From positions 1-9,752 of the forward strand of contig USIH01000071.1 in the NCBI GenBank assembly GCA_900554705.1: a stretch of 9,752 nucleotides of DNA, written 5' to 3'. Made by a program: the position numbers and the translations under genes. The stretch's first letter is position 1. Each line of letters begins with the position of its first letter. Source of the stretch: an uncultured Eubacteriales bacterium. GTDB lineage: Bacteria > Bacillota > Clostridia > Oscillospirales > Oscillospiraceae. A model generated the notes under the pieces. That model searched no databases, was not told where the DNA came from, and saw only the letters and a program-made list of their open reading frames with translations. Of the stretch, positions 1 through 5,824 are shown in pieces.

Positions 1-273
1 ATCCCGCAGCGGGTTGATGCGGATGCGCACCACGCCGCCGCAGGCGGCGCGGTTGACGGCGCGGTACAGCTCCGTCCGCTCGTCCGCAAAGCGCGTGCAG
101 GCCGCGCGCCGCTGCGCCATGCGCTCCGGCGTGAGCACGGAGGCGTCCATGGGGTAGACCGGACTTAAAAACTCCTTGACGAACCAGAGCTTCCCGTCCT
201 GACGGGCAAGCCCCCACTTGGAGTAGCCGCTGTTATCGTTCGTCAGCTCGCCGATCAGCGCATAGCCCTTCAT
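1..273 (-). CDS. Ser/Thr protein kinase, N-terminal part (cut by window edge)
   Basis: The first 91 codons of a protein that continues beyond base 1. It begins MKGYALIGELTNDNSGYSKW, which reads as a kinase glycine-rich loop (G8, G16, G21). This is followed by FVKEFLSPVYP, where K33 would be the ATP-binding lysine of the VAIK motif. A charged helix at about 48-77 would be helix C, with E65 or E68 as the partner glutamate. The KEFLSPVYP signature is one I associate with kinases encoded beside vWA and PP2C genes; its presence here agrees with that context. The catalytic loop and DFG motif lie outside the window, so activity cannot be judged. The start ATG directly abuts the TAA of the upstream zinc-ribbon gene (TAA-ATG) with no clear Shine-Dalgarno, which points to translational coupling. 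Expected role: phosphorylate operon partners, opposed by the PP2C protein. Confidence 0.72.
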   Translation of the reverse strand, partial: MKGYALIGELTNDNSGYSKWGLARQDGKLWFVKEFLSPVYPMDASVLTPERMAQRRAACTRFADERTELYRAVNRAACGGVVRIRINPLRD

Positions 274-1575
274 TTATCTGCCGGTCGGCGTTCCGCAGAT
301 GTTGCAGAAATGCGCGTCCGGATCCAGCACGCTGCCGCAGGTGGGGCACAGCGCGGCGGCGGGAGCAGTCGGCTCGGCGCTGACGGCGGTGCCGCAGCGG
401 GTGCAGAAGCGCGCGCCTTCCTCCAGCGGCGCGCCGCAAGCGGCGCAGACGGGCGCTGCCGGTGCGGCAGGCGCGTCGGAGACGTCGGGGACGACCGGCG
501 AGGCTTCGGGAATGACGGGAGCGGCCGGTGCGGGCTGCTCAGGGGTATCCAGCGAGGGCGCGGCCGTAAAGAACGAGTCTGCGCGCTCCTGCGCCTCCGG
601 CGCGGCAGGGGCGGGCTCCGGCATGAGGTCAGGCTCCTTGGTCAGCACCACGGCGGGCGCTGCCGGCGCGGGCGCAGCTTCCTCCGGCTGCGGCGCCGCC
701 GCGGCCTTCGGCGCCTCTGGCTGCGTTACCGCAGCGCCGCAGACGCCGCAGAAGCGGAAGCCGTCGACCAGCTCCGCGCCGCACGCGGCGCAGCGGGGCT
801 TTTCCGGTGCGGCGGGCGCGACCGGCGTTCCGCAGCGGTTGCAGAAGCGCATCCCCTCTTCCAGCGGTGCGCCGCAGGCGTTGCAGTGCTTCACGGCGGG
901 CGCGTAGGCGGGAGCGGCGGGCGTGTAGGCGGTGGGATCGGCCGCAGCGCCGTAGTTCGGCGTCACGGGTGCGGCATAGAAGCTGCCGGTATAGCCTCCG
1001 GCAAGCGCCGCGCGGCGCGCATAGCCGCAAGCCCAGAAGATGACGGACAGCAGCGCGGCGATCGGCGTGACAAACATACCGAGATTGAGCGAGGCAGAAA
1101 AGCCAACATAGTTCATATATGTATTGAGAGAAATGTAGTTCACGATCATTGCAAACAAGGCTGGCGTCACACCGAGGAACATAAACCAGCCGTTGGTCTT
1201 CTTTCCGCACAGGTGCAGGATCAGCGCGATCAGCATCAGCAGGAAGGTCAGCGGGGTGGCAAACGCACCGATCACGGTAGAAAAGCAGAACATCAAATAG
1301 GAAACGCCGAACATCTCTTTATACGTTTCATTCAAACGCTCTTTTTCCGCTTTGCTCGCGTCAAAGTAGTCTTCGATGTTGTCAAAGATGTCGTCAAGGT
1401 CATCAAAGTAATAAACCATTTCATAGGCGGAGCCTACACTGTCGTCCTCCTTTGTGTTGAACCACATGCTTCCGTCGTCAAGATAGGGCGATTTTGTGCT
1501 GTACCACCCCATGAACATACCCCACAGGGCGATAAGGATCAGGACGATGCTGAGAACACGAAATGCTGTCTTCAT
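274..1575 (-). CDS. Polytopic membrane protein with four zinc ribbons (433 aa)
   Basis: No named family is recognised, but the architecture is clear. An N-terminal hydrophobic segment (5-24) is followed by an acidic, aromatic loop (about 25-85, rich in D, E, Y and F). Three further membrane segments lie at about 90-122, 129-148 and 165-184. The C-terminal half is an Ala/Pro-rich tail with four CxxC-x10-CxxC zinc ribbons: C231/234/245/248, C262/265/276/279, C377/380/391/394 and C410/413/424/427. A low-complexity Pro/Ala/Glu linker (about 280-376) separates the two ribbon pairs. The ribbons are probably cytosolic and the acidic loop external, with the ribbons acting as protein-docking modules. 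The start is supported by GGAGGG upstream of ATG. It is 39 bases downstream of its paralogue and abuts the kinase. Its first helix, its last helix (AALLSVIFW) and its ribbons resemble the 326-aa protein encoded just upstream, suggesting duplication. Confidence 0.85.
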   Translation of the reverse strand: MKTAFRVLSIVLILIALWGMFMGWYSTKSPYLDDGSMWFNTKEDDSVGSAYEMVYYFDDLDDIFDNIEDYFDASKAEKERLNETYKEMFGVSYLMFCFSTVIGAFATPLTFLLMLIALILHLCGKKTNGWFMFLGVTPALFAMIVNYISLNTYMNYVGFSASLNLGMFVTPIAALLSVIFWACGYARRAALAGGYTGSFYAAPVTPNYGAAADPTAYTPAAPAYAPAVKHCNACGAPLEEGMRFCNRCGTPVAPAAPEKPRCAACGAELVDGFRFCGVCGAAVTQPEAPKAAAAPQPEEAAPAPAAPAVVLTKEPDLMPEPAPAAPEAQERADSFFTAAPSLDTPEQPAPAAPVIPEASPVVPDVSDAPAAPAAPVCAACGAPLEEGARFCTRCGTAVSAEPTAPAAALCPTCGSVLDPDAHFCNICGTPTGR

Positions 1576-1614
1576 TGTTTATCCCTCCATTAAAAATTTT
1601 TTATTGTGACAAGA

Positions 1615-2595
1615 TCAAAGATCCCCCGGGCGGCGGAACGCGTCGCTTTCGTGTTCCGCGGGGGTGGTGCGCATGGTCGAGCGCAGACGCGGCGGCTTGG
1701 CCGCTTCCGGCGGTTCGCTTCCCTGCGGCATTTGCGGCTCCACCGGCGCATCCGTCGGCTGCTGCGCCGCAAGAGGATCGACCGGCGCAGCGACGCGGGT
1801 CGGTTCGTCGCCCGCGTGCAGGCTTCTGCCGCAGCTGACGCAAAAGCTCGCGGCAGGCGGGAGCGGCGCGCCGCATCCGGCACAAAGGCGCGGCGGGCGC
1901 TCGGCAGGCGATGCGGTGGAAGCGCCGCACACGGTGCAAAACGCGCTTCCCTCCTCCAACGGTGCGCCGCAGCCCGCGCAGATCCGGACTTTGGCCGTCG
2001 GCGGTGTCATGGACGCGCCGCAGGCGGTGCAGAAGGTGCGCTTCGCGTCGACGGATGCCCCGCAGTTGGGGCAGGTGCGGGGCGGCGCATAGTCCGTCGA
2101 GGGTTTCCAGACGGCGACCGTGGGGATCTCCTCTTCCTGCTCGCTCTGACCTGCAAGCGACCAGAAGACGACGGAAAGGAGCGCCGCGCCGAAGCCCAGA
2201 TAAAGCCCATAGGCAATGGAAAAGCCGTCGAGCGCAATGGTGAAGATCACCGGCAGGAGCGCGACGCCCAGCAGCGCGGTGAAGATCGGGATGCCCTTGT
2301 ATCTGCGGTCGAGCAGGTGCATCACCAGTGTGTGCAGAACCAAGATCGCAAGCAGGATCAAGAACAGGAGCTGGCCGACAAAGATCGCTTTGAGCGCAGG
2401 CTCCAGCTTCTCCGCCGTTTCTCCCGCGAGCGACAGCTCCTCCTGAAACTTGACGGTCTTGCTGCTGATGATGGCAAGGCGGACGGGGGACACCGAAATA
2501 TCGCCGCCGACGCGCATCCAGCCGAGGAAGCACGAGGCAAGCACGGTCAGCAGCAGAACGATGCTGACGGTCTTGCAGGCTAATCTTCTGTTCAC
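1615..2595 (-). CDS. Polytopic membrane protein with three zinc ribbons (326 aa)
   Basis: It begins at GTG 2595, not at the far upstream ATG (2694). AAGGAGG (2603-2609) sits 7 bases before this GTG, and the GTG overlaps the phosphatase TGA as GTGA. Visible parts: an N-terminal membrane segment (about 8-27), a short probably external loop (28-68), and membrane segments at about 70-94, 102-122 and 126-147. Three CxxC-x10-CxxC ribbons follow: C175/178/189/192, C206/209/220/223 and C238/241/252/255. After the ribbons comes a Pro-rich tail (261-326) ending in a basic, Thr-rich stretch (RLRSTMRTTP at 303-312) that could be a kinase substrate, which is speculation. The last helix (AALLSVVFW) and overall plan match the 433-aa neighbour. 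The function is unknown; the operon context suggests a membrane scaffold or sensor for the kinase/phosphatase pair. Confidence 0.85.
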   Translation of the reverse strand: MNRRLACKTVSIVLLLTVLASCFLGWMRVGGDISVSPVRLAIISSKTVKFQEELSLAGETAEKLEPALKAIFVGQLLFLILLAILVLHTLVMHLLDRRYKGIPIFTALLGVALLPVIFTIALDGFSIAYGLYLGFGAALLSVVFWSLAGQSEQEEEIPTVAVWKPSTDYAPPRTCPNCGASVDAKRTFCTACGASMTPPTAKVRICAGCGAPLEEGSAFCTVCGASTASPAERPPRLCAGCGAPLPPAASFCVSCGRSLHAGDEPTRVAAPVDPLAAQQPTDAPVEPQMPQGSEPPEAAKPPRLRSTMRTTPAEHESDAFRRPGDL

Positions 2596-3533
2596 AGCGG
2601 TTCCTCCTTTGCAAGCCATTGGTAATAGTCGGGGCGGTAGCGCTTCCAGAGCGCCGCGACGCCTTCCGTCCCGTCCTTCAGCGCGCGGATGCAATCGCGA
2701 TCCAACGCCGTGCGGCGCGGGCGGTAGGCCTTTTTCATGTTTTCAAAGCTGCCGAACCCGTAAGAGGCGATGCAGAGCGTGAAGTCGTCGCCCGCGTATT
2801 CGCGCAGCGCCAGCCGAAGCTGCTCGCGCCACGCGGCGGGGCTTTGCGCGTTTTGCAGCGTGTCGAGCAGCAGGAACTCAAACTCCATTGGCGACTTGAG
2901 GTAGGCAAAGCAGCCGTCCGTCGCCGCAAGGAGCATGGTCGGCAGGCGCGTCTGCGTCTGCCACCGGTGCAGGCGGAAGGGCGCGGAGGCGGAGACTACG
3001 TTGGTCAGCACACCGTCGCCCGTCAGGTTCTCCAGCGCGTCGGCGTCGGAGACATCGTCGCGGGTGATCTGGCGCAGCCCCTCCGGCGAGAGCAGGTAGC
3101 CCCGCGAGTCTCCTGCCCAGAAGAAGGTCGTCTCCAACAGATCGCCCGCTGCCGCGCTGCGCGTCACGACCGCCGTGGTGGGGAAGCTCTTTTGCAGATT
3201 ACCGCGCAGGCCGCCGGACTTGTCTGCGTGCGCAGTGCAGACCCGCAGGGCGCGGTCGATATAGCCGCGCAGCGCGTCCTCCTCGCCGCCGGTTCGCTCG
3301 AACCATGCCTTCACGCCGCCGCTGACGGCGCGCGAGGAGATATAAGCGCCCGTTTTGCCGCGATAGTTGCGGTAACGCCGCGCGCCGATGCCGCCGCAGC
3401 CGTCAAAGACCGCCGCGACCGTCGCGCCGTCCTTCGACGCGTAGTAAAAATCGTCCTCGCCGTCGCCCGCGATCATCTCTCCGGCGACGCACAGCAGCAG
3501 CTCCGGCTCCTCCGTCTTTCGCAGGGCGCTCAT
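2592..3533 (-). CDS. PP2C-type Ser/Thr phosphatase
   Basis: 313 residues with the PPM/PP2C metal-binding motifs in order: AAVFDGCGGIG (D44, G45), TTAVV (119-123), WAGDSRGYLL (D142), LLAATDGCF (D206) and GDDFTL (D249, D250). All expected metal ligands are present, so an active Mn/Mg-dependent phosphatase is likely. It should be cytosolic, with no signal peptide or membrane segment. A C-terminal extension after the catalytic core (about 262-313) is rich in basic and aromatic residues and has no recognised domain. The gene starts on an ATGA overlap with the vWA gene (4 bases shared) and has no Shine-Dalgarno of its own, so translation probably depends on coupling. In vWA-PP2C-kinase triads the phosphatase reverses the kinase's phosphorylations; the same is inferred here. 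Confidence 0.92.
   Translation of the reverse strand: MSALRKTEEPELLLCVAGEMIAGDGEDDFYYASKDGATVAAVFDGCGGIGARRYRNYRGKTGAYISSRAVSGGVKAWFERTGGEEDALRGYIDRALRVCTAHADKSGGLRGNLQKSFPTTAVVTRSAAAGDLLETTFFWAGDSRGYLLSPEGLRQITRDDVSDADALENLTGDGVLTNVVSASAPFRLHRWQTQTRLPTMLLAATDGCFAYLKSPMEFEFLLLDTLQNAQSPAAWREQLRLALREYAGDDFTLCIASYGFGSFENMKKAYRPRRTALDRDCIRALKDGTEGVAALWKRYRPDYYQWLAKEEPL
2603..2609 (-). promoter_or_regulatory. Ribosome binding site deciding the GTG start at 2595
   Basis: On the minus strand this reads AAGGAGG, a perfect Shine-Dalgarno 7 bases before GTG. It lies inside the last codons of the phosphatase gene. It rules out the longer reading frame starting at 2694, whose extra 33 residues are Arg-rich and antisense-like. 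Confidence 0.88.
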
Positions 3534-4216
3534 ATGGTGTTGGTCAGCGTGTCGAGGATCTGGTGGTAGTCAAATTCGTTCAGACCCTCGCCCGCCTGCG
3601 ACGGGAAATGGAGCACATTGTCCCAGTTGTTTGCGATCACGTTCCACGCGGGCAGATCGGGCGCGTAGAGCAGCAGGCGCTTGGCGTTGCGGTCGATGAA
3701 GCCGCTGTTCTGGCTGTCGCCCCACCACGTGGTCAGCTCGCTCAGGTTCTGCGCCATGCCGCGCGGATAGTTCGGGCAGGCCTTGGCATAGCCCAGCTCG
3801 TGCGTCGCGGCATCCGTCCAGACGACGATGACCTGACGCTTCTTCATGCCCTCGACCGCCCACGGCGACTTGATGGCATAGGCCAGCGCCTCCAGACCGT
3901 CCTCCGGATCGTCTCCGCCGCCGTCGGCGCGCAAAGAACGCACGCAGGCCTCGAAATCCGCCGCCTGCTCGGGCAGACGGAAGAAGTCCGTGACCAGCAT
4001 CGCCTCGTCGCCGTCGGCCACATAGTCGCGGAAGGCGACCACGCGCACGCGCAGCTGACTGATGTACTTGTTTTTCTTCGTCATGGCGTCGGTGATGTCG
4101 CGGTAGAAGCTCAGAGCGTTGTTCTTCAGCATTTCGATGATCCCCGACATGGAACCGGTGCAGTCGATGCAAAACACCATGTCCACATTGTAGGTCGCTT
4201 TGTAATTACTCCCCAT
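3530..4216 (-). CDS. von Willebrand factor A (vWA) domain protein
   Basis: 228 residues, essentially a stand-alone vWA domain. The metal-ion-dependent adhesion site is visible as DCTGSMS (D18, T20, S22), with the downstream acidic loop GGGDDPEDGLEAL (99-111) and VVWTDAATHE (D135). DCTGSM plus GGGDxPED resembles the vWA type seen in VwkA-like proteins more than classical TerY (DTSGSM); this is from memory of the families. The start is ATG 4216 because AAAGGAG (4223-4229) lies 6 bases upstream; an in-frame ATG at 4234 would add only MRKEKR and lacks a site. It overlaps the PASTA gene by 11 bases. There is no signal peptide or membrane segment, so it is probably a cytosolic adaptor for metal-dependent protein binding in the kinase/phosphatase complex. 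Confidence 0.9.
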   Translation of the reverse strand: MGSNYKATYNVDMVFCIDCTGSMSGIIEMLKNNALSFYRDITDAMTKKNKYISQLRVRVVAFRDYVADGDEAMLVTDFFRLPEQAADFEACVRSLRADGGGDDPEDGLEALAYAIKSPWAVEGMKKRQVIVVWTDAATHELGYAKACPNYPRGMAQNLSELTTWWGDSQNSGFIDRNAKRLLLYAPDLPAWNVIANNWDNVLHFPSQAGEGLNEFDYHQILDTLTNTI

Positions 4217-5039
4217 CCTTTTCTCCTTTCTCACGGCTGAGATAGACCGTGACTGTTTCGTTTTCCGTGAATGCGGCGCCCGCCTCCGGCTCGGTGCGCA
4301 GCACCTGTCCGGCAGGCAGCTCGTCGCTTACCTCCTGTACATAGGTCACCGTCGCGTCGATGGCGCGCGCGACGATCTTTGCCTCCGCCTCGGTCTTACC
4401 CGTCAGATCCGGCATTGTCCCGTCGCCGGTGCTGACCCAGAGGGTAACGACGGCATCGGAAAGGATCATGGAGTGCGGCGGCGTAGACTGATCGAAAATC
4501 TCCCCGAACGGGACGCTCTCGCTCTTCTTATACTTCAGCGCAATGCGCAGATGCGTGCCAAGCTCCGTCCGGCCGTCCTCCTCCAAGCGCAGGTCGAAGA
4601 CCGACCGGCCGACGTAATCGCCCAGCTCGACGCGCGACTCGTCCGATGCCTCGGTGGGCAGGAGGGTCGACGCGCTCGGCGCTTCCGTCGCCTCCGGCTG
4701 CGTGCTCGTCTGCACCGTCGGCTTTTCGCCCCGCATCTGCACGGGGCGGAAGCTCCGGTAGAGCGCAAACCCGGCAAGCAGCAGCGCTGCACCGGCCAGA
4801 AGCAGAGCGGCAAGCGCTGCGCGCCCCGTCCGCTTCTGGTGCGCAAGGAGCATCTCCACGCGCTTCTCCAGCGCCTTGACCTGCGCGTCGTCCGCCGCCA
4901 GAGAGGCCGGCACGGAGACCTCGTAGGTCAGAATATCGCCGAAACCGCCGCCCGCACTGCGCGCAGGCAGCGCCGCACCGCAGAAGGCGCACTTCACCGC
5001 CTCGGGACGGTTATTCTTTCCGCATTGTTCACACAGCAT
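4206..5039 (-). CDS. Zinc-ribbon, single-pass membrane protein with C-terminal PASTA domains
   Basis: 277 residues. An N-terminal zinc ribbon (C3, C6, C17, C20) is followed by a helical, probably coiled-coil stretch (about 45-70). Next come a basic stop (HQKRTGR), one membrane helix (about 74-94, Ala/Leu-rich) and a Thr/Ser/Glu-rich linker (100-135). Two PASTA-like repeats follow: a divergent one at about 138-204 (ELGDYVGRSVFDL) and a typical one at 207-268 (MPDLTGKTEAEAK, then AGQVLRTEPEAGA). PASTA domains are known outer-surface modules that bind peptidoglycan fragments or septal partners, usually at the end of PrkC/StkP kinases. Here they are on a protein without a kinase domain, while the kinase is a separate gene in the same operon. 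Likely topology: ribbon inside, PASTA outside. The start ATG follows AGGAG with a 9-base spacer and lies 12 bases after the previous gene. Confidence 0.88.
   Translation of the reverse strand: MLCEQCGKNNRPEAVKCAFCGAALPARSAGGGFGDILTYEVSVPASLAADDAQVKALEKRVEMLLAHQKRTGRAALAALLLAGAALLLAGFALYRSFRPVQMRGEKPTVQTSTQPEATEAPSASTLLPTEASDESRVELGDYVGRSVFDLRLEEDGRTELGTHLRIALKYKKSESVPFGEIFDQSTPPHSMILSDAVVTLWVSTGDGTMPDLTGKTEAEAKIVARAIDATVTYVQEVSDELPAGQVLRTEPEAGAAFTENETVTVYLSREKGEKDGE
4223..4229 (-). promoter_or_regulatory. Ribosome binding site for the vWA gene
   Basis: The minus strand reads AAAGGAG with a 6-base spacer to ATG 4216. It is built into the last codons of the PASTA gene (Lys-Gly-Glu-Lys-Asp-Gly-Glu end) and decides between ATG 4216 and the in-frame ATG at 4234. 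Confidence 0.8.
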
Positions 5040-5051
5040 CGGTTCCTTCTC

Positions 5052-5369
5052 CTATCTTGACATGAAGTAATACAGCACGATAAACAGCAGCAGCGCCGCA
5101 AGCACGATCAGCGCCCGCAGCCCCCCGCCGAGCGCCTGCCACGGTGACTGCCCGTCCTCCGGCTCGTCCGGCGCATCCTCCGCGCGCTCCCTCCGCACCG
5201 GCGGCAGGGCGGCGGCTTTCGGCGGCCGCAGCTCCGTGCAGCCGCACAGGAAGCAATTCTTCGCGTCCGGCCGCAGCTCCGTTTCGCAGATCGGGCAGAC
5301 GAGCGGCCTTTCCTCCTGCTGCCAGTGCAGAAACGCTTCGTCGACCGAGAGATACCGCTTTTCCTGCAT
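5052..5369 (-). CDS. Small tail-anchored zinc-ribbon protein
   Basis: 105 residues with no named family recognised. A short N-terminal region (MQEKRYLSVDEAFLHW) leads into one zinc ribbon (C25, C28, C39, C42; CPIC and CFLC). An acidic Pro-rich linker (48-75) follows, and a single hydrophobic helix (about 84-102) ends three residues from the C-terminus. This makes it a tail-anchored protein with the ribbon facing the cytoplasm. The start is backed by GGAGGAGG 8 bases upstream. It is the first structural gene after the XRE regulator (19-base gap), and its ribbon resembles those of the other membrane proteins of the operon, so it probably joins the same membrane complex. Confidence 0.82.
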   Translation of the reverse strand: MQEKRYLSVDEAFLHWQQEERPLVCPICETELRPDAKNCFLCGCTELRPPKAAALPPVRRERAEDAPDEPEDGQSPWQALGGGLRALIVLAALLLFIVLYYFMSR

Positions 5370-5388
5370 TCAAACGCCTCCTCCGTTT

Positions 5389-5676
5389 TCAGATAAAGCC
5401 GAGGTAATTGCGCAGAATTTCCGGACAAATGTCATACACGTCCAGCATGGCCTGCGTCTCGCCGTTGCTCTCAAAGATAAAGCACAGCGCAAGGAAATTG
5501 CTCCAGCTCATCGGGCGACTGCCGCTTTCCAGCGCGGTAAGCGTCTGACGGGTCACGCCCATCCGCTCGGCCAGCTCGGCCTGCGTCATGTTCAGCTTGG
5601 CACGCAGTGCAGGGAGCGTTTGCACCATTTTGCAAATGTAGCTCTCTTTTGTGATCTTGTTGAGAATTATTTTCAT
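5389..5676 (-). CDS. XRE-family helix-turn-helix regulator heading the operon
   Basis: 95 residues with a Cro/C1-type helix-turn-helix at about 20-72 (LRAKLNMTQAELAERMGVT, then RQTLTALESG). There is no added ligand-binding or peptidase domain. ATG 5676 is chosen because AGGAG lies 8 bases upstream. An ATG at 5680 is out of frame and too close to the site; Met17 is a possible secondary start. It is the first gene behind the strong promoter at 5732-5760, and TTGCA repeats lie between promoter and gene. Autorepression of the whole operon is therefore the simplest inference. Confidence 0.88.
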   Translation of the reverse strand: MKIILNKITKESYICKMVQTLPALRAKLNMTQAELAERMGVTRQTLTALESGSRPMSWSNFLALCFIFESNGETQAMLDVYDICPEILRNYLGFI

Positions 5677-5702
5677 TCATTTTGCTCCTGAATTTGACTT
5701 GA

Positions 5703-5726
5703 TGCAACATTTTATTGCACTTTGCA
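5703..5726. promoter_or_regulatory. Candidate operator: TTGCA repeat cluster
   Basis: Between the -10 box and the XRE gene lie TGCAA (5703-5707) and TTGCA (5715-5719), forming an inverted repeat with a 7-base spacer. Another TTGCA (5722-5726) lies 7 bases on, in direct orientation. Two more TTGCA copies occur inside the start of the XRE gene (5620-5624 and 5630-5634). The position immediately downstream of the promoter suits repression by the XRE protein. This is inference from position and symmetry only. Confidence 0.45.
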
Positions 5727-5731
5727 CTTAA

Positions 5732-5760
5732 ATTATAGCACCCCATTTCCTCCCTGTCAA
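5732..5760 (-). promoter_or_regulatory. Sigma-A promoter of the eight-gene operon
   Basis: On the minus strand TTGACA (5755-5760), a 17-base spacer and TATAAT (5732-5737): both boxes match the consensus perfectly. It lies just downstream of the terminator of the aldo/keto reductase gene and 56 bases before the XRE start. No other convincing promoter was seen within the operon. Confidence 0.9.
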
Positions 5761-5771
5761 GGCATTGACCG

Positions 5772-5809
5772 AAAAAAACGCAGCCCGAACCAGCTTGATT
5801 CGGGCTGCG
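5772..5809 (-). terminator. Rho-independent terminator of the aldo/keto reductase gene
   Basis: An 11-base perfect stem (arms 5779-5789 and 5799-5809, CGCAGCCCGAA with its complement) has a 9-base loop. On the minus strand it is followed by seven T residues (5772-5778). It starts 16 bases beyond the reductase stop codon. Confidence 0.92.
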
Positions 5810-5824
5810 CAAATATAGACCGTA

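Noticed and set aside
310..1593. Long open frame on the plus strand (427 codons)
   Set aside because: It is antisense to the four-ribbon protein gene, is Arg/Gly-rich and low in complexity, and has no ribosome site; it is a by-product of high GC content.
1576..1614. Possible internal promoter in the AT-rich gap between the two ribbon protein genes
   Set aside because: The sequence holds A and T runs, but no -35/-10 pair with acceptable spacing was found; it reads as a leader for the ribosome site.
360..2060. Repeated DNA segments around CGGTGCGCCGCAGG, considered as a repeat array or CRISPR
   Set aside because: The repeats encode the zinc-ribbon motifs CGAPLEEG; spacing follows the protein domains and there are no unique spacers.
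1606..2583. Plus-strand open frame of 325 codons
   Set aside because: It is antisense to the three-ribbon protein gene, with Arg/Ala-rich composition and no recognisable domain.
2596..2694. N-terminal extension of the three-ribbon protein to ATG 2694
   Set aside because: It would overlap the PP2C gene by about 100 bases and add an Arg-rich stretch; the perfect site before GTG 2595 is decisive.
2619..4240. Two long plus-strand frames (2619-3569 and 3563-4240)
   Set aside because: They mirror the PP2C and vWA genes, whose catalytic and metal-binding motifs are clear on the minus strand.
5471..5812. Minus-strand frame of 113 codons across the operon promoter
   Set aside because: It runs through the terminator, the promoter and the XRE gene in another frame and has no domain.
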